Shown: one piece after another, positions 11,186-20,496 of the stretch
Position numbering within the stretch: position 1 is the first letter of the stretch
Layout of the letters: the number at the start of each line of letters is the position of its first letter
Assembly (NCBI RefSeq): GCF_029784155.1
Contig: NC_073692.1
Span: 317,619,141 to 317,683,140 of the forward strand
DNA: 64,000 nt
Direction: 5' to 3'
Source of the DNA: Uranotaenia lowii
Lineage: Eukaryota; Arthropoda; Insecta; Diptera; Culicidae
Program-made: the position numbers and the translations under genes
The notes under the pieces: generated by a model
What the model saw: the letters and a program-made list of their open reading frames with translations, nothing else
Told to the model about the DNA's origin: nothing
The model's database searches: none

Positions 11186-11579
11186 AATACACTCGAGTTA
11201 GAACTTCTCACGAAACAACCAGAATACCACAAACTTTGGCCTTGGAACCTTTTTTTTGGATTGACATTAGCTTATTACTGTTGTAGATGCCAGCTGTTGT
11301 TGGTGTTTAAGCGATCATCATTTTAACTGTAGCTGAATTCTGATATTGTGATTACCATATGTTTTGTGTCAATAAGTTTTTGATTAAACAAATATTGTGT
11401 TTTGAAGAGTTTGAAATAATAATATAGAGCAAATTGTTTTTAGCTGAGTGCAAGATTTTTCTTTTTTGAAACTTTATTTTGAAATCATGGATGAAAGCGA
11501 TTCTTACACCTTTAGCAATTGAAGTAAAGCGGGTGTTGTGCGAATGCTCAAAACCTGTGTGCTCGTAGGTTAAACAAAT

Positions 11580-11794
11580 TAGGCGAGCTTCGACTAGCAA
11601 CAGAAACATTTGGAGTTGATATAGTATGTATTAGCGAAACATGGTTGAATAAAAATATAAATAATAAAACTATAGCACTGAATGGTTACAATATAATTTG
11701 CAATGACAGATTTGGTCGTCTAGGTGCTGGAGTCCTTATGTATACAATTAGCGATTTGCATTTCTCAGTTATAGACAAATCACCAGCTGTAGAT
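11580..11794 (+). pseudogene. LINE-A ORF2, endonuclease part 1
   Basis: Translates to ATETFGVDIVCISETWLNKN then GYNIICNDRFGRLGAGVLMY. ISETWL carries the catalytic Glu of the APE-like endonuclease and the following Gly-rich strand matches its GGGV motif. The frame ends where the mariner inserted at a TA (11795-11796). Confidence 0.7.
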
Positions 11795-11894
11795 TAAAGG
11801 GTGATACGGTCAAAATTTGGTCAAGAAAAAACGCGTGTAAATCGGTGAAATCGTTTATTTAAAAAATCAAATTAAATTTCTTTTTCAAGTTTAA

Positions 11895-12595
11895 TTAGTA
11901 TAAAACTCAGGAAAAATATTCAGTGAGGCTTTCGCTTTTCCAAATCCGAATTGCCGGTCCTAACGCTTAACCCCTACCATCAGATTTTGTACAGTCACCT
12001 TGTCCACCTTCTTCGCCGCAGAAAGCCAGTTTGCCTTGAACTGCTGCTCGTCCTTAGCAGTTTTTCGGTCTTCTTTAGGCTCCGCTTGACAATTGCTCAG
12101 TATTTCTCAATTGGGCGGAGCTCTGGCATGTTGGGAGGGTTCTTGTCATTGGGAACCACCTGCACGTTGTTGGCGGCGTACCACTCCATGCCTTTTTACC
12201 ATAATGGCAAGATGCCAAATCCGGCCAAAACAGTACGGAACAACCCTGTTTCTTCAGGAAAGGCAGCAGACGTTTATTCAAACACTCTTTCACGTAAATT
12301 TCTTGGTTGACAGTCCCGGAAGCTATGAAAACGCTGCTTTTCAAGCCACAGGAACAGATGGCTTGCCAAACCAGATATTTCTTCGCGAACTTTGACAGTT
12401 TCATGTGCTTGAAAATATCTGCTACCTTTTGCGGCATCTCGGAGAGAGAGGTTAGGGTTTCGCTTGAAACTACCGACAACGCTCTTAGTCGTCTCAGCGG
12501 CTTCCGGTTTGCGATATCCCTCCGATCCAGACTTCCTGGCTGTCGACAAACGTTCTCTAAACACTTTAATTATATTTGTAACGGTCGATGGAACC
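11895..12595 (-). pseudogene. Mariner transposase, catalytic and C-terminal part
   Basis: Minus-strand frames give FAKKYLVWQAICSCG, PDLASCHYGKK and, in another frame, PELRPIEKYWAIVK. DLASCHYG holds the second catalytic Asp; the ELRPIEKYW box holds the Glu. In this copy a base is missing just after HYGKK compared with copy 2, and about 250 bp containing the first Asp are deleted near 12436. The transposase would have cut and pasted the element at TA sites. It cannot be made from this copy. Confidence 0.8.
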
Positions 12596-13635
12596 CGTTT
12601 TCAATCTAGACATACCATACAATGTAACTATCAACGATAGGGACGTGTGGGAGTCAGGTGGACATGCGGTTCCTTCCAGATCGATAAAATTCTTTACTGA
12701 TGGATCAAAAATGGATAATAGAACTGGGGCGGGGTGTTCGGACCTAGACTCAGGATCTCAATTCCGATGGGAAACTGGCCAACAGTATTCCAAGCAGAAG
12801 TTCAAGCAATTCTAGAATGCACTTTAGCCTGTTTGAAAGAGGATACAGATACACAAATATCTATATATTCTCTGACAGCCAGGCCGCTCTCCGGGCACTC
12901 AGTACGTTCACATATTACTCCAAGCTATGGGAGTGTATTGTTGCACTAAGAAACCTGGCCATACGGAACAGAGTATTTTTATTCTGGGTTCCAGGCCACT
13001 GCGGTATCCTAGGGAACGAAGAAGCAGACCAGTTAGCTAGGGAAGGATCTCAGGGCCTGTTAATTGGACCTGAACCTTTCTGCGGAGTATCGAGGAGTGC
13101 CTTAATAATGGAACTCAAGAACTGGGAAAGCACCACTATTGTCTCCAATTGGAGAACAGCAGAGGGAGCAGCTCAGGCGAAAATATTCATTGAACCAAGA
13201 GCATGACTCTCCAAAAACATGTTGAACCTAAGTAAGCATGAGTTAAGTACTTACACAGGACTCTTGACCGGACATTGTCCAACAAAACAACATCTCAAAC
13301 GGATAAACATTATTCAAAACAATGACTGCCGGTTCTGCGGGCTCGAAACAGAAATTGCAGAGCATCTTCTATGCAACTGCTGCGCCCTCCTAAATAGGAG
13401 AGAGCGTGTACTTGGGGCAAAGTTAATAAGCTCACAAGAAATATGGTTGCATATCAGCCCTAAGAAGGTTATATCATACATCTTTGATATCATACCCGAT
13501 TGGGATAAAATGCTTAGTCAGCAATCAACTGTTACTTCAACCCATCGTGCAGATGAGCCTAATAGCATATATTAACGCGGGGTAATTACCACAATAGATC
13601 AACTACTGGTCGCAGTGGGCTCTCCCCTACAAGAA
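12590..13635 (+). mobile_element. 3' fragment of an I-clade LINE inserted in the mariner
   Basis: Plus-strand RNase H and C-terminal zinc-knuckle coding with an A-rich end (AAGAAAAAAAA at 13628-13635) replaces the middle of the mariner transposase. Left and right junctions fall within similar C/G-poor ends (CCGTTTT and CGGTTTA), so target duplication, if any, is short. 5' truncation with an oligo(A) end is typical of target-primed integration. Confidence 0.75.
12640..13575 (+). pseudogene. RNase H and zinc-knuckle region of an I-clade LINE
   Basis: Pieces in three frames follow the RNase H order: IKFFTDGSKM (first Asp), TVFQAEVQAI (Glu), IYIFSDSQAALRAL (Asp), then NRVFLFWVPGHCGILGNEEA (His and last Asp). 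After a stop at 13204 comes LLTGHCPTKQHLKRI, then CRFC...HLLCNC, the C-terminal CCHC knuckle of I/LOA-type elements. The domain removes the RNA strand during reverse transcription. Frame changes near 12740-12830 and a stop before LSKNML disable it. Confidence 0.82.
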
Positions 13636-13753
13636 AAAAAACGGTTTATTTGACAACTTTTAGCGATTTTGCCAGCTTTGCGTGCGAGTAGCTCGGAATT
13701 TCGCGATGCGCGAGCAAAATTTTGATACGCTGCTCTTCTTCCTTGGACGGCAT
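13636..13753 (-). pseudogene. Mariner transposase, N-terminal start
   Basis: Minus-strand start MPSKEEEQRIKILLAHREIP then SYSHAKLAKSLKVVK-stop. This is the start of the helix-turn-helix DNA-binding region of the D,D37E transposase. The next part (SIDRYK) is across the I-clade insertion near 12590. Confidence 0.7.
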
Positions 13754-13908
13754 TTTGACAACTGAAGAGTGAATTCCAAAATCAAAATAGGAGCAACATT
13801 CTACACACACACACCTTCAAAATGAGGGGTGTTCAGGTTTTTTAAATGCAAAATTGAAAGAAATACGTCAAGTTTATATTGACCAAATTTTGACCGTAAC
13901 ACCCTTTA

Positions 13909-14638
13909 CGCCTGCCCAAAATATATACTAGCCGAAATCATTGTAAAAAATGTAAAACTACTTGTATGAGCTTTCTATAATCCGCCTTATAGCGATTTTA
14001 ATGAATGTTTGACAAATATCATGGACAAATAGGGAAATGATTATACCTATATTATACATATATACATTAATTGGTATGATATTAACAATTCTAAACCGAA
14101 ATTATTCAAGGCTGAGGCTGTTCAGTACGATTTAACAAGTTTAGGATTGGAACTAACGTTTTTTCCACAGAACTGGAGCTTCCCAATTAGATCTTATACT
14201 CACAAATGATGTTTTTCAAACGTGTTACGATTCAACCAAATAGATTTTTCTGTTCTTTCCAACCACGATTTGTTGTTTGTTTCTACCAATCATAGTAAAA
14301 ATCAACCCAATTGTGCTACAGAATTTCGTGATTATAATCTAATAAACTCGATTTTTCTCGATTTAGCTGAATGCTTGAGATTGGACAAATTTATACAGCA
14401 TTAATGATCCAAGTATTTTAGTCAACACTTTTAATCAGTGAGTCAATCAAATATTCGAAACCTGTGTTCCCCTTAGACGTGTAGGCACTAAACGGGCAAA
14501 CCCGTGGTTTAATAACACAGTTTCAAGAGCAATTGTTAATCGTTTTTTAGCATATAGAGAATGAAAAAAATAGAACTGGGGAAAATCATACACTGTACAA
14601 AAACCTACGTAATCAAACGAATATGTTGATAAATAGAA
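13909..14638 (+). pseudogene. LINE-A ORF2, endonuclease part 2
   Basis: Coding resumes right after the mariner with YILAEIIVKNVKLLV then AFYNPPYSDF, followed by SLGLELTF...TGASQLDLILTNDVF and, in another frame, DFSVLSNHDLLFVS. LDLILTND and the S-N-H position correspond to the late endonuclease motifs. Stops and shifts are frequent. It runs to the second insertion at 14662. Confidence 0.65.
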
Positions 14639-15222
14639 CCAAACAAGAGTCTTACAAGAATTAGCTTAGCTTAGCTTGATTGACTACTCACATCCACCTG
14701 AATCATTGTACCCGAAATGCTCTGTTAATTTTTTTACAAATTGGAATTCATTGAAATGGTTTTTCCTGATTCTGATTGTTATTTGATGATATGAACTTTG
14801 TTAATTGTTTTTTTTTTTTTAATAAATGCATTTCGAGCACCATGATCGCAGGCGTGGCTCAGTAGAAAGAATTCCACATCGCCAATGGTTGCTACTCCGT
14901 GATTGACCGAGGCTATCAATTTTGCGCAAAGGTCAAAAGAACGATGCTTGGGATTAGCGACTCACTCTCAATACACAAAACTGATACTCTCTCTTTAACC
15001 ATCAATAACGGCGCCGGCCACGTCCTAGTAGTCAATTGATAGGTAGGAAAATCATAGAAAGGGATGAAAGAATCAAATTTGTGCTTTAGGACCGAGGTCA
15101 CCTCTGCATCCTAGCAAAAGAAATTGTTTTGGGAGTGTGGGATAAAGGATACGATCAGGAAACACTTTTGACAAGTGCGATGTAGTATATTTATTACCCC
15201 AAACAAGAGTCTTACAAGAATT
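14639..15222 (-). mobile_element. LINE/SINE-like insertion with 24-bp target duplication
   Basis: CCAAACAAGAGTCTTACAAG plus AATT occurs at 14639-14662 and again at 15199-15222, flanking a 536-bp insert. Read on the minus strand the insert ends with three AAGCT-type repeats (AGCTTAGCTTAGCTT at 14663-14677 on plus), a short repeat tail common in non-LTR elements. A T12 run lies near 14809-14820. The minus frame 14916-15101 (61 codons) is not recognisable. It interrupts LINE-A between endonuclease and RT. Family not assigned. Confidence 0.75.
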
Positions 15223-16130
15223 TTATAAAAACTCAGCTTCCTACAAAAGTACTCTGGCAGAGACTTAAGGCCACTTGAGTTGGTAAGCAAAGTGCCGATA
15301 CTTTCAATAATTTAATGCCAACGAAATTAACGAGAATTTTGCAAAAGCTTTCACTTGTGATAGCGTTAGAACCAATTATGCAATGGCCAGTAGTCAACTG
15401 AATAGATTCTTTTTTCAAAATGTTACTGAAGATCAAGTCAAATATGCGCTGTTTGCTATCAAATCCAGATTTATGAAATGAATATGGCCGTTTATTGTTC
15501 AACCCGTCACACATATTTTAACGAAATCATTCACCCAACAAGTTTTCCAAGTGAATGGAAGAAATCGAAGGTTATACCCATAAGAAAGAAGCCTGTCAAC
15601 AGTTCAGAGAACCTGCGCCCCATAAGTATTTTGTGTTCACTGTCGAAAGTTTTCGAGTTTGTAATCAAACACCAACTGTGCAATCACGTAAATGCATATA
15701 ATCTACTCAGCCATTTTCAATCTAGTTATAGAGAAAAACACAGTACAAAAACAGCGATGCTAAAGATTATTGATGATGTTGGGGTTGTGCTAGATAAATG
15801 AAATTCAGTTTTTCTGATTATGCTTGATTATTCAAAAGCTTTTGATACGATTTCTCATAAGTTACTCTATGATAAACTGATAAATTATTATGGATTGTTG
15901 ACACAAACATAAGTTTGGGCTTCCGATTTCAGTCAAATTTCCAGTGGGATGCTACCAATGCTACTTTACAAACACAATGTGGAAAAATATACAATGCTTT
16001 GCGTTCTTTACGGCCGAGTGACTCTATAGTAAGCATTGAAACGAAAACTCGACTCTTTAAAAGCTTGACTTATCCACATATTTTGACATGTGATTTTCTG
16101 ATGCTTTGAACTCTTGTGCTCGCTATGTTT
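15223..16130 (+). pseudogene. LINE-A ORF2, reverse transcriptase part
   Basis: RT fingers and palm in pieces: SFPSEWKKSKVIPIRKKPVN, ENLRPISILCSLSKVFEFVI, then LLSHFQSSYREKHSTKTAML, then, past a stop at 15799, MLDYSKAFDTISHKLLYDKL with the first catalytic Asp. The PQG and FADD motifs are gone, apparently deleted between about 15900 and 15920. The C-terminal domain resumes with FQWDATNATLQTQCGKIYNA and LRSLRPSDSI. It is plainly dead. Confidence 0.75.
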
Positions 16131-16449
16131 TCAATTCAAACAGTTTTCCCAAGTTTAGATGTTGTATGTTGCTCCATAAGCTTATCCAAAGCAAAACTGC
16201 AGGATATTTATATGAGAAATTAACAGTACTCGGTTAAAAAAATTAAGAATACCACGACATCGTACCGCAAAATACGGCGAAGTGAAGTGAAGAAGTTTTC
16301 AGGAAAAGATGTCTTGAGTATTTTAGTGTTTAGCTAGTTGAAAATTATAAATTGTGAAAATTGTATTATATTCGATAACCCTCATTCTTTGTACTGCAAA
16401 TCAACTGTTGAAACAATTTAAGAAGATGTAAGTCTTAAGTTACAGGAAT

Positions 16450-16505
16450 AAAAAAATAAATAAATAAATAAAAAAATTAATAAATAAATGAATTAATTAA
16501 TTAAT
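16450..16505. repeat. AAAT/AATT microsatellite at LINE-A 3' end
   Basis: Runs of AAATAAATAAATAAA and AATTAATTAATTAAT, probably the expanded 3' tail of LINE-A. Confidence 0.7.
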
Positions 16506-16625
16506 TAATGAAACCTTTTTTTTTTTTTTCATATGTGATGAAAGGAATTAGAGAAACATGAACTATCAAAGAACGAAAGAACATAAGCCGTAAATATCAT
16601 GAAAATTTCGAAAAAGATACAACGG

Positions 16626-16698
16626 CTCACCGATAGGACTTGAACCTGCAATCTCCGCTTCGGTACAACGGCGCGTTAGCCAATTCCACCACGGTGAA
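16626..16698 (-). ncRNA. tRNA-like sequence, element 1 left copy
   Basis: 73 nt with acceptor pairing TTCACCG/CGGTGAG, spacer TG, D region AATTGGCTAA, a perfect 5-bp anticodon stem CCGTT/AGCGG with 7-nt loop GTACCGA (T33, anticodon position ACC), 5-nt variable region and T-loop TTCAAGT. The D stem does not pair and the T stem is poor (GCAGG/CCTAT), so it is not a working tRNA gene. A- and B-box-like elements are kept. TTTTT, a Pol III stop, follows 10 nt downstream. Confidence 0.6.
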
Positions 16699-17289
16699 CG
16701 TGATGGAACCGGCGAACACGAGCAATCGAGCTCTGCCGATCAACTGCTGGACCTTCTATCGAAACACCATGTATATCCCGCATGTGATCTTTTCCCTCTA
16801 TTGATCTCTCTTGTTTCTCTAACCCCACCCATCGACTCGGGATTTTAGCCGAGCGAGCACATGGTCGATTGCTTCGGGTTTTGCCGCAACTTACGGTCAG
16901 ATGAAGAAGCAATCAGTGCCGCTCAAGGTTCCGAGCAGACCAGTTACACAGGGAGGTGTTGCTCTGTTGAAATCAATACTGATGTTATGAAATCGCTTGG
17001 TACATCTTTGTACCTGAAAATGATCACATTTTCATATGTGATGAAAGGAATTAGAGAAACATGAACTATCAAAGATTGCTTCTTCATCTGACCGTAAGTT
17101 GCGGCAAAACCCGAAGCAATCGACCATGTGCTCGCTCGGCTAAAATCCCGAGTCGATGGGTGGGGTTAGAGAAACAAGAGAGATCAATAGAGGGAAAAGA
17201 TCACATGCGGGATATACATGGTGTTTCGATAGAAGGTCCAGCAGTTGATCGGCAGAGCTCGATTGCTCGTGTTCGCCGGTTCCATCACG

Positions 17290-17362
17290 TTCACCGTGGT
17301 GGAATTGGCTAACGCGCCGTTGTACCGAAGCGGAGATTGCAGGTTCAAGTCCTTTCGGTGAG
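17290..17362 (+). ncRNA. tRNA-like sequence, element 1 right copy
   Basis: Inverted twin of 16626-16698, differing by one base in the T-stem 3' side (CCTTT). Same acceptor and anticodon arms; followed by TTTTTCG at 17371. Confidence 0.6.
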
Positions 17363-17529
17363 CCGTTGTATCTTTTTCGAAATTTTCATGATATTTACGG
17401 CTTATGTTCTTTCGTTCTTTGATAGTTCATGTTTCTCTAATTCCTTTCATCACATATGAAAATGTGATCATTTTCAGGTACAAAGATGTACCAAGCGATT
17501 TCATAACATCAGTATTGATAATGAAACCT

Positions 17530-17804
17530 AAAAATTGAATCAGTATAAGTTGTATAGCGCAATTCTCAAATGAAGACTTAATGCGTTACGCCTCAAAACT
17601 TCTGCATTATTCAGCAATGGTGCAATAAAATAGTATTTTCGTTGCTTATGTGTATAAAGAAATTATAAAAGCATCCAATACGCAACAGGCAATATTGACA
17701 TCCTTTGTTTTCAAATATTTAGGAATGAAATTAATTCTTTCCATACTTATTTTTTCACTAGCAATATAAGATTTAATTAAAGTGCTTTCAAATTACATGT
17801 TCTA
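17530..17804. other. Unassigned AT-rich sequence
   Basis: No feature recognised. Confidence 0.4.
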
Positions 17805-18240
17805 TTAAACTGAGTTCATTTGGGATCATTTTTGAATTTCTCAATTCGTAGGGTCTCAAAAGCTTTGTTATGATTCAAAACTCTTCCATGATTTTTTGTG
17901 AAATTTTAAGTAACGTGTTCATGAGTAAATTTCATCTTTTAGGTTTGTATGGGAAAATTTAAAATTTTGTACTGAAAAACCATCATCATTTTTTATTTTT
18001 CTTTGGTTTATGGAAATTATGCGCTGAGCAACTTTGTCGAAGACTGTAACTTCGTATCTTATAAGACGAATATATAAAATTTCCTTTAGAGAATTTATAA
18101 ATTGGCACGAAACCTTTAACAGGCTCGATTCCACAGCAGAATAAAAACTGATGTTGATTTTTCAGTACAAAACGAAGTTGCATGGTCCCCAGGGTTTGAG
18201 AGTTTCAAAAATGTCCCCAAATCGACTCAGTCTAAAGTTT
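17805..18240. repeat. Palindromic foldback repeat, copy A
   Basis: Ends are inverted: AAACTGAGTTCATTTGGGA at about 17808 and its counterpart GTCCCCAAATCGACTCAGTC at about 18214. The two halves are inverted versions of one sequence: TAGGTTTGTATGGGAAAATT...GTACTGAAAAA on the left and TTTTTCAGTACAAAA on the right, plus an asymmetric centre with AACTTTGTCGAAGACTGTAA and AATTTATAAATTGGCACGAA. No coding. A non-autonomous DNA element is likely. Confidence 0.65.
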
Positions 18241-18392
18241 TGTTACTGAAAAAAAACTCTTATCCTTAGTAATCTTAGTAATCTAGATTTCTGATTTCAA
18301 TTTTTTTTTCAAATTATATTTAACATTGTGCTTTTTCAAAGGAGTCTTACAATTCGATTTTTATCCATCACGGATATGCCGAAATAGATTTA

Positions 18393-19155
18393 GTCGGTTT
18401 GGGATCATATTTGAGCTTCTCAAACCATGGGGCCTTAAAAGCTTGGTTTTGGTTCAAAACTCATCAATGATTTTTTGCAGAATTTTCAAGTAACGTTAAC
18501 CTGAGTAAATTTAAACTTTTAGGTTTGTATGGGAAGATTGAATATTTTGTACTGAAAAATTACCATTATTTTTGTTTCTTCTGTGGAACCGAGCCTGCTT
18601 ATGGTTTTTTGCCAATTTATAAATTCTCTAAAGAAAATTTTCTGCTAAACGACTTTGTCGGAGACCTCAACTTGGTAACTTATCAGGCAAAAAAGTTATT
18701 AGCTGCTTAACAAGGGTATGTCTTTTGGCATTGATAAACATTAAATTCAATTGACATCACTGCTGGGTGCCTAACGAGGTATTGCATGACTAATTTTCAT
18801 GCAATGCTTTGCAAGGCGCAAGCAGTGATGTCAAATGAATTAATTGTTTATCAATGCTTAAAGACGTACGTACTTTTAGAAAAGTACTGCTGTTGCAAAA
18901 AATGCCATTAAAGAGTTTATAAATTGGCACAAAAACCAGAAGCAGGCTTGGTTCCACCGTAGAAACAAAAATGATGTTGATTTTTCAGTACAAAATATTC
19001 AATTTTTCAATACAAACCTAAAAGTTCAAATTTACTCATGTACAAGTTACCTAAAAATTCTGCAAAATCATGGATGAGTTTTGAATCAAAACGAAGCTTA
19101 TCAAACCCCAGGGATTCAGTAATTCAAAGATTTCCCTTAATCGAATCAGTCTAGT
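18393..19155. repeat. Palindromic foldback repeat, copies B and C with central hairpin
   Basis: Forward arm 18393-18705 and reverse arm 18905-19155 are the same family as copy A, for example TTTATAAATTCTCTAAAG on the left and AGAGTTTATAAATTGGCAC on the right. Outer ends TTAGTCGGTTTGGGATCA and ATCGAATCAGTCTAG are inverted. A separate long hairpin (18728-18857) sits between the arms. Confidence 0.7.
18728..18857. repeat. 130-bp imperfect hairpin
   Basis: GCATTGATAAACA at 18728 pairs with TGTTTATCAATGC ending at 18857; inner parts TTGACATCACTGCT and AGCAGTGATGTCAA pair next, and ATTGCATGACTAATTTTCAT folds at the centre with GCATGAAAAT-like pairing. It could be a small MITE or a transcribed hairpin with miRNA-precursor-like shape. 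No recognised miRNA seed. Confidence 0.65.
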
Positions 19156-19440
19156 GACTTAATTTATTTGTTTGAGGATTCATTACCTCTCGATAAGTTT
19201 AAAACGGTTTCATGTTTTAATGACATTTTTATCCCGAAAATAACGATGGTCCACCTGAGGTTAGAACTTTCCCAATTGAACTCGGATATGACCACCCAGC
19301 TATTCGTCATTCATAATTCAATACTTCCACAATCAATTTGATCAATTTCTCAGTCTTTGCCATACAAATACGCCTAAACTTCTGGACAGTTTCCTTCCTC
19401 ATTCTTCTCGTTTCTCATCCGCAGCTCCGAGGAACACTGC
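19156..19440. other. Unassigned sequence
   Basis: No coding or repeat signal recognised. Confidence 0.35.
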
Positions 19441-19790
19441 ACGCTGCCAACAGCTATCATCAATGAAAAATGATCTCGAAATCGAGCAGCAAATCGAAGA
19501 TTTATGGCAATCCATTCGGTTCCAATCGACGACAGCCAGATGGTGCTGATGCTACCCTGCTACTACTATTTCGTTCAGAAACGCACCGGGACCAGAGATG
19601 GCTGATTGTGATGCCACATTACAGCACACTATTCATCATCCGCAATTGTCCACACCTTTGCCGGTTCTTATCGCGGGCCAGGAATCTTCTCAACTCGAGT
19701 CGCATTCGAAGAGGAGTGGGCCACAAGATTCAACTTTAAACCTCTGCCTGGCTGCCTGCATGTATTCCATCATAACACGCAAATGGTAGG
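19441..19790 (+). other. Coding-like composition, possible decayed exon
   Basis: A pyrimidine-rich stretch ending CTCATCCGCAG at about 19427 could be a splice acceptor. Downstream composition is balanced in all three plus frames (19470-19739, 19598-19789, and a broken third frame containing AFEEEWATRFNFKPL). No single frame stays open and no family is secure, so it may be an old exon or processed pseudogene. Confidence 0.18.
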
Positions 19791-20165
19791 AAATTCGAAT
19801 CGATTGTAGATATCTTTTGTGAATTGCCCGTTCGTTTAGTGCCAGCAAGTATTGTATGAATGGAACCATCGAACAGATTCATTCAATTCCTTCGTCTGAG
19901 ACATTCCAACTTAACCTCAGACACACGTGTCCAATACGACCACCCTGAGGCTAACTTCCTGAGGGAGACGATCTTTAGGCACTCTCGCTCGGTGCCGTAC
20001 TGTGAGAATAAATTGTATTATCCAATTTCCAACCATAAAGCACCGATCAAGATGTTAAAGAGGAGTATGAGGTTGGGTTAAATACCTACCGCATTGTGTG
20101 AGAAGACACGGTCAAAAAACTTTGATTTGAAAAACAAATGTATATTGTACTTTGGTTGATTCACA
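19791..20165. other. Unassigned sequence
   Basis: The plus frame 19860-20081 is not recognisable. No other signal. Confidence 0.3.
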
Positions 20166-20300
20166 CCCAGCAAACATAAAATATCATTAGAAATGATAGA
20201 GCAAATCTTTATCAATGTTAATACGAATCGCAATTCCTACCAAGTAAGTAAAAGATCGATAAAATCGGTATAGATCGTATATTATAATAAGTCCGTCATG
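20166..20300 (+). repeat. CCCAGCAAACATAAAAT repeat, copy 1
   Basis: Starts CCCAGCAAACATAAAAT and shares a set of short phrases (AATGATA, ACGAATCG, GTAAGTAAAAGATCG, TAAAATCG) in the same order with the minus-strand copy at 49600-49728. About 130 bp, non-coding, dispersed. Confidence 0.5.
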
Positions 20301-20496
20301 GTTTTCTTTTTAAACAATGCCTATGAGGGTGGCTCTCTGCTATATGGAGATTGGTAATATTGTTTCTTTTTTTTCATAATAACGTACTGTGAAAAATTTC
20401 AATTGGATTGGACAACTTTAATGCGAGCTTCAAACAACTTAAAATTGATTTTTTTAAATAAGATAAAAACTAGTCTAAAAAGTCAAAAAACATCTT

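Larger units (their letters stand above)
11797..13906 (-). mobile_element. D,D37E Tc1/mariner element, copy 1
   Basis: Terminal inverted repeats of 28 bp, 27 matching: left AAGGGTGATACGGTCAAAAT..., right the complement with GTTACGG in place of GATACGG. Flanking TA duplicates are at 11795-11796 and 13907-13908. The transposase reads on the minus strand from 13753 to 11895 but is broken by an I-clade retrotransposon (12590-13635), an internal deletion near 12436 relative to copy 2, and frameshifts. It interrupts the LINE-A endonuclease. Confidence 0.9.
10532..16505 (+). mobile_element. LINE-A: decayed CR1/Jockey-type non-LTR retrotransposon
   Basis: One old LINE read in order ORF1, endonuclease, reverse transcriptase and an A/T-rich tail. 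Later insertions cut it at 11796 (mariner, to 13907) and 14662 (to 15199). Frames are broken by stops and shifts throughout. The 3' end is AATAAA-rich repeats at about 16450-16505. The absence of an RNase H domain in the LINE itself and the style of endonuclease and RT motifs suggest the CR1/Jockey group (inference). Confidence 0.75.
16506..17529. mobile_element. tRNA-like palindromic retro-insertion, element 1
   Basis: TAATGAAACCT at 16506-16516 and 17519-17529 forms an 11-bp target duplication. Between them: (i) a unit of 500 bp from the T-run end at 16529 to 17028, tRNA-like on minus; (ii) the first 47 bp of a second unit in the same orientation (17029-17075), identical to 16529-16574; (iii) an inverted copy (17076-17518) matching about 440 bp and running across the same unit-to-unit junction. 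The left border has 14 T, an oligo(A) tail in the tRNA-like sense. The arms differ at one base that I can see (16634 region, CCTAT against CCTTT). Layout fits twin-primed integration of a concatemeric or circular RNA (inference). Confidence 0.75.

Noticed and set aside
12093..12609. Plus-strand frames across the mariner (for example 12093-12395 and 12307-12609)
   Set aside because: Antisense shadows of the minus-strand transposase.
16676..17312. Two opposite-strand frames (16676-16912 minus, 17061-17312 plus) with almost the same protein
   Set aside because: They are the same DNA read from the two arms of a palindrome, and they overlap the tRNA-like sequence; no sign of a real protein.
16626..17362. 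Functional tRNA genes
   Set aside because: D stem does not pair, T stem is weak, and both copies lie inside a retro-inserted palindrome.
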